Below are positions 11,179 to 18,940 of a stretch of DNA of 64,000 nt, piece by piece. The notes beneath the pieces are model-generated. The model ran no database searches, was not told where the DNA came from, and saw nothing but the letters and a program-made list of their open reading frames with translations. The position numbers and the translations under genes are program-made. Source of the stretch: Rhodothermaceae bacterium Tc-Br11_B2g6_7 (GTDB taxonomy: Bacteria > Bacteroidota > Rhodothermia > Rhodothermales > Salinibacteraceae); the NCBI GenBank assembly GCA_001564055.1, contig LKNB01000008.1, positions 16,974-80,973 on the forward strand. Reading direction: 5' to 3'. Position 1 is the stretch's first letter, and each line of letters opens with the position of its first letter.

Positions 11179-11679
11179 TCAGGTCTCTGCTGGCTCGCTC
11201 ACCTCCCGGTCGCGCAACCAGCCCTCATGCTGCAGCACAATGCGCTCGGTCGCCACCGCTGCATTGGTGGCATCCAGCGCGGGAAGCGCTTCGTAGGAGG
11301 ACACCCAGCAGCGATACACCTGAAACGCCATCACCACCGTGCCCTGCAGGTTGTGCAGGCGGATCAGGATGTCCTTGCGGTAGTCCTTCAGCGACATTGC
11401 GGCATCGCCCTGTGGGTTGAACGTGAGGTTGGCCCAGTCCTCAAACGTCGGGTCGTGCGTGAGGCCGCGCTCAATAGTGATCGGCGCAAACGACGACGGA
11501 CCTGGCGACACCCGAAACTGGCTGGGATCACCGCTGGAGCGACTGGCTATGGCTTCCGTCGTGCGCTTCAGCGGACTCACCCGGATGATGTCGGGCACCA
11601 GTCGGCCATCCACCATTACGCTGAATTTGAAGTTGCGGTAGGGATCATGGCGGTGGGTGTTCACAACAAAGCTGGACAT
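11179..11679 (-). CDS. Contractile-tail tube protein (T4 gp19-like), orphan
   Basis: The 166-residue product has the features of the tube protein of contractile phage tails and extracellular contractile injection systems (Phage_T4_gp19 type). These are an N-terminal DPYRNFKFSVMVDGRLVPDI strand pair, the middle segment FAPITIERGLTHDPTFEDWA, the RKDILIRLHNLQG strands, a W-S-S-Y-E-A-L-P loop and the final ATERIVLQHEGW strand. In such systems this protein stacks as hexamers inside the sheath. Start ATG 11679 has a good Shine-Dalgarno (GGGGAGG seven bases upstream), unlike most genes here; an upstream extension to 11787 lacks family features. No sheath, baseplate, spike or AAA+ gene is nearby. It could be a leftover or work with a system encoded elsewhere. 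Confidence 0.8.
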   Translation of the reverse strand: MSSFVVNTHRHDPYRNFKFSVMVDGRLVPDIIRVSPLKRTTEAIASRSSGDPSQFRVSPGPSSFAPITIERGLTHDPTFEDWANLTFNPQGDAAMSLKDYRKDILIRLHNLQGTVVMAFQVYRCWVSSYEALPALDATNAAVATERIVLQHEGWLRDREVSEPAET

Positions 11680-11940
11680 GAGGGACCTCCCCAGGTGATT
11701 GATTCGAACGAAAATAGCGCGGAGTGCAGAACGAGCCATCAGGGCGTCTTTCTTGTTGTCGTGGAATGTCTCATCGAGCCGGCGCACGAGGCGCTACATG
11801 ATGCTGAAGCCTTCACCTCACAACGCGCAAGAGACGCACGCGGAAGGCCACAGCGATCAGCCATGGCATCTATTCCCCGCATTCGCTATCTTACGTGCAG
11901 TGAAAAACCGTATACCTAACAATCGCTGGCCACGCACGCT

Positions 11941-12552
11941 ATGCCCTTATTCAAACGCGAATCCGTTTCCTGGGGCGTGCTGGCCATTGAGATGGTCGCG
12001 ATTATGCTGAGCGTCGTGCTGGGCTTTGCGCTGAACGAGTAGCGCACGGATCGAGCAGAAGCCCGTGCGGTGGAGACCGCCCAAGAGAGCATGGCGCGGG
12101 AACTGGAGCAGAATCTGGCGCAAACTACGCGCCAGCGCGAGCGCTTTCAGACCATTGACGATTCGCTTGCCGTGCTGCAGGAGCAGCGCGGGCCGGATGC
12201 CCCACTGGATCCTTTCTTTGGGGCACCGGGGTACCTGTTCAATCAGGGCGCCTACGAAGCCGCCCGGGCTTCGGGCGCCCTCTCGAACATGGATTTTGAC
12301 GTCCTTGAGCTGGTCACGACAACGTACTATGCCCAGGAGTACATGCGGGAACTGACCACCCTGTTTATCAACCAGCGCATGAATGCCGGGCCTTACTTGC
12401 AGACCATAGGCGACTACCGCGAGGTAATACAAGAAATGCGCGGTCCCGAACTACCAGCCTACCAAGAGGCAACCCTGAGAGTGTTGAGAGGCGAACCAAT
12501 TGACGACGTGACGCCTGAGGTAGAGGCGAAGTATTTTGGGGACAACGAGTAG
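11941..12552 (+). pseudogene. Small membrane-anchored protein gene interrupted by an in-frame amber codon
   Basis: ATG 11941 opens a frame with a membrane helix (SWGVLAIEMVAIMLSVVLGFALNE, residues 10-33), then TAG at 12040-12042. The same frame continues without another stop to TAG 12550-12552 with a well-formed helical sequence beginning RTDRAEARAVETAQESMARE. Proteins of this layout typically read through a tryptophan at this spot (helix, then NEWR). TGG to TAG is a single-base change. With the codon restored the protein would be 203 residues: N-terminal anchor plus a coiled-coil-rich domain, resembling DUF6090-like proteins. It may be a recent pseudogene, a sequencing error, or suppressed. 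An internal ATG at 12070 could give a 160-residue soluble form. Confidence 0.75.
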
Positions 12553-12571
12553 CCGGTGCTGAGGCAAGGCA

Positions 12572-12658
12572 AGCGCGATAGATAGCGGTGGGAAACCGAG
12601 GTTGAGCCGTATAGTGTTAAGGGACTCCGCACGGCTTGCCCTGTGCTGCTATCGCGCT
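12572..12658. repeat. 10-bp inverted repeat between the broken gene and lacI
   Basis: AGCGCGATAG (12572-12581) is repeated in inverse as CTATCGCGCT (12649-12658), separated by 67 bases. The arms extend imperfectly outwards. It lies in the lacI promoter region, and a degenerate half-site GAAACCG lies between the arms. A control or small mobile-element function is possible but unproven. Confidence 0.4.
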
Positions 12659-12683
12659 CTGCCCTGACCCTGTATTTCACCCT

Positions 12684-13679
12684 ATGGCTGTTACCATCCG
12701 CGACGTTGCGAAAGTCGCCGGCGTCTCGGCTACGACGGTCTCCCGCGTGTACAACCACGGCGAGCTGGTTACGGAAGAGACGCGCGAGCGGGTGCGCGCG
12801 GTGGCCAAGCGCATGGGGTACCGGCCCAACGTGACGGCGCAGAGCCTCAGTCACGGCCGCACGCAGACGATTGGCCTTATCGTGCCGGCGCCCCACGGCG
12901 AGTTCTTTTCGGAGATCATCCGCGGCATCGATGAAGTGACGCGCGCGGCGGACCACTTCCTGCTCATCTCCAGCGCGCATTATAGCCTGAGCGAAAACGA
13001 AGCGGCGGTAGACGCCCTGCGCGGCCGCGTGGATGGCCTCCTGGTGATGACCACCCACGTCGAAGCGCAGCAGGCCTTGCTTGACGGTCCATCGCTTGAG
13101 ATCCCCGTCGTGTTCATGAATAGCCCCGTCACAGACCCTGCTGTTCATGCGTTTCAAATCGAAAATCGGCGCGGCGCCTACGAAGCCACAACCCATCTCA
13201 TCGACCGGGGCCATGCCCATATCGGGATCATCCTCGGCCCCCCCGATAGCCAAGACGTGCGGGAGCGGGTGGCCGGCTATGAGACCGCCCTTCGCGAGGC
13301 CGGCCTCGACCCTGCGTCCCAGGTGGTCATTCCCGGAGACTTTACGCAAGCCAGTGGCTTTGCGGCCGGCCAGAAAATCCGGGCGCTCGATGTGGTCCCC
13401 GACGCGTTCTTCTGCTGCAATGACTACATGGCGATTGGGGCTATGGCCGCGCTGCAACAGGCCGGCTTTCGAATTCCAGAAGACGTGGCCCTGGCCGGGT
13501 TTGACGACATCCCCAGCGCGCGCTACAGCACCCCACCCCTGACGACGGTGCGCGTACCTGTGTACGACCTCGGACGGCAGGCCGCCGAACGCTTGCTGAC
13601 GTTGTTAAAGGCCGAGGCGTCTACTGCGCCCCGCTCCCAAATCCTGTCTTCGGAGTTAATCGTACGATCCAGCAGTTAA
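12684..13679 (+). CDS. LacI-family transcriptional regulator of the glucan locus
   Basis: The 331-residue repressor has an N-terminal LacI helix-turn-helix (VTIRDVAKVAGVSATTVSRVYNH, about residues 2-24), hinge region RPNVTAQSLSHGRTQTIGLI and a periplasmic-binding-protein-like sugar domain ending with VALAGFDDIPSARYSTPPLTTV. LacI proteins bind palindromic operators and release them on binding a sugar or sugar phosphate. The start is ATG 12684 (MAVTIRD); the in-frame upstream extension to 12636 is not family-like. The gene sits directly before the SusC/SusD genes on the same strand. The two palindromes in the SusC promoter are the likely targets, but this is an inference. Confidence 0.92.
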   Translation: MAVTIRDVAKVAGVSATTVSRVYNHGELVTEETRERVRAVAKRMGYRPNVTAQSLSHGRTQTIGLIVPAPHGEFFSEIIRGIDEVTRAADHFLLISSAHYSLSENEAAVDALRGRVDGLLVMTTHVEAQQALLDGPSLEIPVVFMNSPVTDPAVHAFQIENRRGAYEATTHLIDRGHAHIGIILGPPDSQDVRERVAGYETALREAGLDPASQVVIPGDFTQASGFAAGQKIRALDVVPDAFFCCNDYMAIGAMAALQQAGFRIPEDVALAGFDDIPSARYSTPPLTTVRVPVYDLGRQAAERLLTLLKAEASTAPRSQILSSELIVRSSS

Positions 13680-13875
13680 GCCGGAAGCTGCATCCCACCC
13701 CCCGGAAGTGGCAACCGGTGGCTTCGGCACCTGGAGACAGTGAACCCTTCCTCCCTCCGCACTGCGCGTGTGTTTGTCGTCTGAGGGATACGAATCTGCC
13801 CCGCCATTCTGCGATTCTGCCCAGTAGAGGGCCATTTTGGGAGAAATTGGAGTGCACGTTTGCAATTCTGCCAGT

Positions 13876-13887
13876 GGAAGCGCTATC
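13876..13887 (+). promoter_or_regulatory. GGAAGCGCT motif, copy 1
   Basis: GGAAGCGCTATC lies 200 bases before the susC start. Its AGCGCT core is palindromic, as in several LacI-type operators. The same nine-base motif recurs at 14011, 24311 and 26565, each in front of a gene of this locus or its neighbour. Confidence 0.4.
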
Positions 13888-13899
13888 ATACAGGGCAAA

Positions 13900-13913
13900 T
13901 GAAACCCGTTTCA
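13900..13913. promoter_or_regulatory. LacI-type operator O1 upstream of susC
   Basis: TGAAACCCGTTTCA is an inverted repeat (TGAAAC/GTTTCA) with a central CC. It lies 163 bases before the susC start, and its centre is 34 bases from the second copy. A pair of such sites is typical for cooperative binding by a LacI dimer or tetramer; the LacI gene is just upstream. Confidence 0.7.
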
Positions 13914-13933
13914 TTATTTTTTTCGCTGCAGCC

Positions 13934-13947
13934 TGAAACCGGTTTCA
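13934..13947. promoter_or_regulatory. LacI-type operator O2 upstream of susC
   Basis: TGAAACCGGTTTCA is a perfect 14-base palindrome, differing from O1 by one base. It is the likely main operator of the adjacent LacI regulator. Confidence 0.75.
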
Positions 13948-14010
13948 CTCTGTAGATCTCGTTTTCATGTGTGATCGTTTCCCTGAGCATGCCCGCAGCC
14001 GGATCGTACC

Positions 14011-14022
14011 GGAAGCGCTTTG
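14011..14022 (+). promoter_or_regulatory. GGAAGCGCT motif, copy 2
   Basis: GGAAGCGCTTTG lies 53 bases before the susC start. It shares the first nine bases with copy 1. Confidence 0.4.
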
Positions 14023-14075
14023 CCCGGCGTTGATTACAAGCCCCGACATTCTTTTCGTTAGCGTCCCCTACCGTT

Positions 14076-17000
14076 ATGACCTGGAACAGGCTACTACTGG
14101 TTGCTTCTTTTCTTATCATCGGCTATAGCCTGCACGGGCCCATAGCCTCTGCCCAAACCGGCACGATCTCGGGTACCGTTACTGAGGCTGATACCGGCTT
14201 TGAGTTGCCGGGGGCGAACCTCCTCATCGTGGGTACGGAGCGAGGAACGGTAGCTGATGTAAACGGACGGTATACGCTTGACAATGTAGAGCCGGGCACG
14301 TATGCCGTGCGAGCCTCCTTTGTGGGCTACCGTCCGGAAATCCGGGAGGACATTGTCGTGGCCGCCGGGCAGACGACGGAGGTCGACTTCAGCCTGGCGC
14401 CGGATGCCCTGCTCGACGAGCTGGTGGTGATCGGGTACGGCGAGCGGCGACGCAACGAGCTTACGACGTCCATCTCGTCGATTTCGACACAGGATATCGC
14501 TGACCGCCCGCTGGTGAGCCCCGAAGAGGCGCTGCAGGGTACGGTGCCGGGGATCGTGGTGACGCAGAACTCGGGGAGTCCGGGCCAGGGCTTCAGCGTG
14601 CGCATTCGCGGCGTGGGGTCACCGGGTAATAACGAGCCGCTCTATGTGGTGGACGGCCTGCCCCTCCCCGACCGGCCCAACTACCTTAACCCCAGCGACA
14701 TCGCTTCTATCGATGTCATTAAAGATGCTGCGGGGGCCGCGATCTACGGCACCCAGGGGAGCAACGGCGTCATTCTCATCACCACCAAGCGAGGAGACGC
14801 GGGTGGTCAGACGCAGGTCGACTTCTCTGCGCAGGTTGGCACAGCCGAACCCATTCGGCAGCTAAATATGCTTGGCGGCGCCGAGTATGCCACGCTCCGT
14901 AATGAGGCCGCCATCAACGCCGGGCAAGCACCGGTCTATGACAACCCAGCGGCGTTCCGGGGGCAAACCACCAACTGGCAAGATGAGATCTTTCAAACGG
15001 GGACCTTTCAGAAGTACTCGATGGGCGTCTCTGGCGGGAGCAGCCAGTTTCGCTTTCGTGTCAGCGGCGACTTTACCGATGAGCAGGGCATTGTCCAAAC
15101 CTCGGACTTCCGGCAGATCAACTTCCGCATCAACTCCGAATATACCGCGCCATCGGATCTCTTCACCGTTGGTGAAAATCTCTCCATCGGGCGTGAATTC
15201 CGCAACACCGTGCCGGAGGGCGACGATGTGCGTAACTTCATGATCCAGACGCTTCAGTTTCAGCCCACCGAGCCTGTTCGCGATCCGTCCCTCAACACCA
15301 CCGACAACTACACCTTCAGCCGCTTTGGCAACAACGCCTTCAACCCGGTGGCGGTGCTTGACTTCAACAACTCGGAGGACCGGGCGACCCGGCTGGCGGG
15401 CAATGTCTTTGGGGTGCTCCGGCCTATTGAGGGCTTGAGTATACGGTCCGACTTCGGGCTCGATTTGCGCTACGGCGACAACTATGGGTTTACCCCCACC
15501 TACGCCGTCAGCCCGGAGTTTACGAACGCCATCAACAGCGTCTCCCGCTTCACCGACCGGCGCTCGTCGCTTATCTGGACCAACACAGCCACCTATAACC
15601 GCGTGTTGGCGGACGCGCACGATGTCGAAGTGCTGGGCGGGACGTCGGCCGAGTGGAACGAGTTTGAGTTTATCAGTGCCAACCGCACAGGGCTTCCCAA
15701 CAACGATCCCTCGCTGCGCTACCTACAGCAGGGCACCGAAAGCCAGGGCGCCACAGGCTCCCTTACGCAATCCCGCGTGCTGTCGTACTTCGGCCGTGTT
15801 AATTACGGATACGAGGGGCGCTACTTTGCCACGTTGGTCGCCCGGTACGATGGGTCCTCCCGCTTTGGGCAGAATAACCGCTACGGCTTCTTCCCCTCGT
15901 TCTCCGTGGCCTGGCGCCTTTCGGAAGAGGCCTTTATGACTGATGTCGACTTCGTGAATGAGTTGAAAGTTCGGGGCGGCTACGGCATCAATGGCAACGA
16001 CGGGATTGGCGATTTCCTCTTCCTGACGGGCATCGAAGGGTTTCGGAATTATAGCCTTGGCCCGGAAAACAATGTCTTCCCGGGTGCCACCGTGGCCGGT
16101 GCCGGAAACCCAGACCTGAAGTGGGAGGAGTCGCGCCAGACCAGCCTCGGGGTGGATGCCAGCCTTTTCGGGGATCGCCTCGATATTACGGCCGACTACT
16201 TTGTCAAAAACACCGTCGACTTGCTCCTGGGCGTGCCGCAGCTTTCAACGAGCGGCGCGCAGCGGTTCGGGCAGGTGCAAAATGCGGGGGACATCAGAAA
16301 CAGCGGGTTTGAGCTGTCCCTGGGTTGGGGGGATGAGGCGCTCGGGGGCGACCTCACCTACCAGCTGACGGGCAACATCGCCACCGTAAGCAACGAGGTG
16401 CTAAGCCTTGGCAGCAGCGATGCCATCACGGGCGGAGGGTACCGACAGGGACCGATCACGCGCACCGTCGTGGGGCAACCCATCGGGTCCTTCTTCGGCT
16501 TCGTTACGGACGGCATCTTCCAGACCCAGGAGGAAGTGGACGCGCACGCCTTCCAGTCCAGCGGCACCGCCCCCGGCGATATTCGCTTCCGCGACCTCAA
16601 CGGCGACGGGGTGATTGATGACCAGGACCGGACCTTTATTGGCAACCCCTTCCCGGACGTTACCTATGGTATCCAGGGGCGCGTGGGCTACAGGGGCGTG
16701 GATTTCAGCTTCCTGCTGCAGGGCGTAGCAGGCAATGATGTCTTCGCAGCCTATGAGTTCTACACGCGGGGCTCCGGCATCTTCAACCTGGACGACACCA
16801 TGCGCAACCGCTGGACCGGGCCGGGGACCAGCAACGACACCCCCCGCCTGACGGTCAACGACCCCAACCAGAATACCCGTCTGTCCGATCGCTATGTGCG
16901 TGACGGCTCCTACCTGCGCCTCAAAAACGTAACGCTGGGCTACTCGCTGCCGAACCGCCTGTTCGATGCGATGGGCACCTCGGTGCGCAGAGCCCGCATC

Positions 17001-17153
17001 TACGTGGGGGCGCAGAATCTGCTTACCCTCACCGGCTATGACGGCCTGGATCCCGAAATCGGCGAGCGCAATGGCGTGCTCGACCGCGGCATCGACCGCG
17101 GCAACTTCCCCCAGGCGCGCACCATCACCGTGGGTGTCGACTTTCAGTTTTAA
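14076..17153 (+). CDS. SusC/RagA-family TonB-dependent outer-membrane transporter
   Basis: The 1,025-residue protein has a signal peptide (1-26, ending PIASA), a carboxypeptidase-like regulatory domain (GTISGTVTEADTGFELPGANL to about residue 105), and a TonB-box-like stretch DELVVIGYGERRR. The plug domain includes EALQGTVPGIVVTQ, VRIRGVGSPGNNEPLYVVDG and YGTQGSNGVILITTK, and a beta-barrel ends in the aromatic strand ITVGVDFQF. It imports oligosaccharides across the outer membrane with its SusD partner, using TonB energy. The SusD gene follows 95 bases later, then GH16 and GH3 glycosidases, so the substrate is probably a beta-glucan oligosaccharide. Expression is probably controlled by the LacI operators upstream. 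Confidence 0.96.
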   Translation: MTWNRLLLVASFLIIGYSLHGPIASAQTGTISGTVTEADTGFELPGANLLIVGTERGTVADVNGRYTLDNVEPGTYAVRASFVGYRPEIREDIVVAAGQTTEVDFSLAPDALLDELVVIGYGERRRNELTTSISSISTQDIADRPLVSPEEALQGTVPGIVVTQNSGSPGQGFSVRIRGVGSPGNNEPLYVVDGLPLPDRPNYLNPSDIASIDVIKDAAGAAIYGTQGSNGVILITTKRGDAGGQTQVDFSAQVGTAEPIRQLNMLGGAEYATLRNEAAINAGQAPVYDNPAAFRGQTTNWQDEIFQTGTFQKYSMGVSGGSSQFRFRVSGDFTDEQGIVQTSDFRQINFRINSEYTAPSDLFTVGENLSIGREFRNTVPEGDDVRNFMIQTLQFQPTEPVRDPSLNTTDNYTFSRFGNNAFNPVAVLDFNNSEDRATRLAGNVFGVLRPIEGLSIRSDFGLDLRYGDNYGFTPTYAVSPEFTNAINSVSRFTDRRSSLIWTNTATYNRVLADAHDVEVLGGTSAEWNEFEFISANRTGLPNNDPSLRYLQQGTESQGATGSLTQSRVLSYFGRVNYGYEGRYFATLVARYDGSSRFGQNNRYGFFPSFSVAWRLSEEAFMTDVDFVNELKVRGGYGINGNDGIGDFLFLTGIEGFRNYSLGPENNVFPGATVAGAGNPDLKWEESRQTSLGVDASLFGDRLDITADYFVKNTVDLLLGVPQLSTSGAQRFGQVQNAGDIRNSGFELSLGWGDEALGGDLTYQLTGNIATVSNEVLSLGSSDAITGGGYRQGPITRTVVGQPIGSFFGFVTDGIFQTQEEVDAHAFQSSGTAPGDIRFRDLNGDGVIDDQDRTFIGNPFPDVTYGIQGRVGYRGVDFSFLLQGVAGNDVFAAYEFYTRGSGIFNLDDTMRNRWTGPGTSNDTPRLTVNDPNQNTRLSDRYVRDGSYLRLKNVTLGYSLPNRLFDAMGTSVRRARIYVGAQNLLTLTGYDGLDPEIGERNGVLDRGIDRGNFPQARTITVGVDFQF

Positions 17154-17248
17154 CCCCTCCACTGCCGGAGGCCAGCCGTCACGGCTCGCGCTTCGGCCTT
17201 CTCTTGCAAGGCCCTGCTTCTGACCCTTTCCGATCTCGCTCTGTGCTC

Positions 17249-18826
17249 ATGATCTTTTCGATACGCTCCCTTCGTCGCTCGCTCCCGTTCCGAACCGTTG
17301 TCCCCGGTGCGGCTGTCCTCCTCTTGGCTCTGCTCATCGTCGTCAGCGGCTGCGACAACATGCTCGATATCGAACCGCAGGGCGAGCAAACGTCGGCAAA
17401 CTTTTTTCTGACCGCTGATGATGCAAACCGGGCCCTCGCCGGCGCCTATGATGCGATCCAGCAACAAAAGCGAGCCTCCTATCAGGGCGCGCCTGAGTTC
17501 CTGGCCGGCTACGATATGGTGTTCGGCGATGTAGCGTCGGATGACGCCTTCAAGGGTGGCGAAAGCCAGAACGACCAGCCCGACATCGACGAGGTGCAGA
17601 ACTTTACCGTCAATCCGAGCAACCTCTACGTCGCGAAGATGTGGAGCAGCCTGTACGAGGCCGTGACGCGGTCGAACCGCATCCTGAACCGTGTGCCGGA
17701 CATCGAGATGGATGAAAACGAGAAAGCGGAAATCCTCGCCGAGACCCGCTTCGTCCGCGCCTACGCCTATTTTTACCTGCTCCAGGCGTTCGGGATGGAG
17801 CCCGGGACGAACACCGGCCCCGGCATTGTGCTGCTGGACGGCCCGGTAACCATCGGCAGTGCTAACCAGGCCCGCTCTCCCGAGCCGGAGGTATGGGAGC
17901 AGATTGAATCGGACCTTCAGGCAGCCATCGAGGTGCTGCCGACCAAGAGCGAACGCCCCTCGTCGCAATATGGACGCGCCACCCGAGGCGCCGCCCAGGC
18001 CCTCCTCGTAAAGGCGTACATCTTCCAGAACGACTTTGGCCCGGCGGAGACCCTCGCGTTTGAGATCATTACCTCGGGCGAATACATGCTGGCCGCCGAC
18101 TTCGGGGGCATCTTCCGGACGAGCGGCGAGCATGGCCCCGGCTCCATTTTCGAGATCAACTACGGCACGCTCGCCAACCAGCTCGAAGGCTACTTTGGCA
18201 ACGTGTATCAGGCCAGCCGCTCCACCTGGGGCTTTGGCTTTAAAAACCCCACGCAAGGCCTGGTTGACGCTTTCGATAGCAATGACCCGCGCCTCGACGC
18301 CACCGTCATCTTTGACGGCCAGGTCATGCCCGACGGCACGGTGGTTGATGGCGGTGCCAGTCCGTCGGGCTATCACAACCAGAAAATCTGGATTCCGCAA
18401 GCCGAGTATCCACAGAACAACGGGCAGGGGGTGTTTGAAGGCCCCAGCAACGTGCGGTACCTCCGCCTCGCCAATGTGCTGCTGTGGCACGCCGAGGCAG
18501 CCAATGAAAACGGCAACACTACCGCGGCACTCGCATCACTGAACGCCGTGCGGGAGCGCGCACGCAACAATGCCAGCGACCCGTCAGGCGTGCTGCCCGA
18601 CATCACCACCACCGACCAGGACGAACTCCGCGAGGCCATCTACCGGGAGCGCCGCCTGGAGCTGGCGATGGAAGACCTGCGCTTCTTCGATCTGGTGCGG
18701 CAAGGCCGTGCACCCGAGGTGCTTGGTAGCGCCGGGTTTGTTGCAGGTGTGCACGAGCGAATGCCCATTCCTCAGCGCGAAATTGACCTCAGCAATGGAG
18801 TGCTGGAGCAAAACGTGGGCTACTAA
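17249..18826 (+). CDS. SusD/RagB-family glycan-binding lipoprotein
   Basis: The 525-residue surface lipoprotein caps the SusC barrel and binds the glycan. A basic N-terminus and hydrophobic stretch lead to the lipobox IVVSGC (C about residue 33). The SusD helical repeats follow: NANRALAGAYDAIQQ-type N-terminus (DDANRALAGAYDAI), ETRFVRAYAYFYLLQAFG, a central loop region, and ALASLNAVRERARNNA with IYRERRLELAMEDLRFFDLVR. It ends in the typical MPIPQREIDLSNG. The start is ATG 17249; an in-frame upstream extension to 17204 would disrupt the signal peptide. It lies between susC and the GH16 gene on one strand with short gaps. Confidence 0.95.
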   Translation: MIFSIRSLRRSLPFRTVVPGAAVLLLALLIVVSGCDNMLDIEPQGEQTSANFFLTADDANRALAGAYDAIQQQKRASYQGAPEFLAGYDMVFGDVASDDAFKGGESQNDQPDIDEVQNFTVNPSNLYVAKMWSSLYEAVTRSNRILNRVPDIEMDENEKAEILAETRFVRAYAYFYLLQAFGMEPGTNTGPGIVLLDGPVTIGSANQARSPEPEVWEQIESDLQAAIEVLPTKSERPSSQYGRATRGAAQALLVKAYIFQNDFGPAETLAFEIITSGEYMLAADFGGIFRTSGEHGPGSIFEINYGTLANQLEGYFGNVYQASRSTWGFGFKNPTQGLVDAFDSNDPRLDATVIFDGQVMPDGTVVDGGASPSGYHNQKIWIPQAEYPQNNGQGVFEGPSNVRYLRLANVLLWHAEAANENGNTTAALASLNAVRERARNNASDPSGVLPDITTTDQDELREAIYRERRLELAMEDLRFFDLVRQGRAPEVLGSAGFVAGVHERMPIPQREIDLSNGVLEQNVGY

Positions 18827-18940
18827 GCGCCCAAGCGCCAGCCTATGGCGACGGGTCCCGCGCTGCTGCAGCGCGCACGTGCCTGGTCTGCCCCCTCCGC
18901 TTAGCTGCACCCTTCCTCTACTTTTGATCGCCCTGCCGTT

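Larger units (their letters stand above)
13680..14075 (+). promoter_or_regulatory. Regulatory region of the glucan utilisation genes
   Basis: This 396-base gap between the LacI gene and susC has no convincing gene. Its 3' half holds two near-identical palindromes (13900-13913 and 13934-13947) and two copies of a GGAAGCGCT motif (13876-13887 and 14011-14022), listed separately. I could not place a promoter with confidence. Confidence 0.7.

Noticed and set aside
11680..11787. Upstream extension of the tube protein
   Set aside because: ATG 11679 has a strong Shine-Dalgarno and begins the conserved part.
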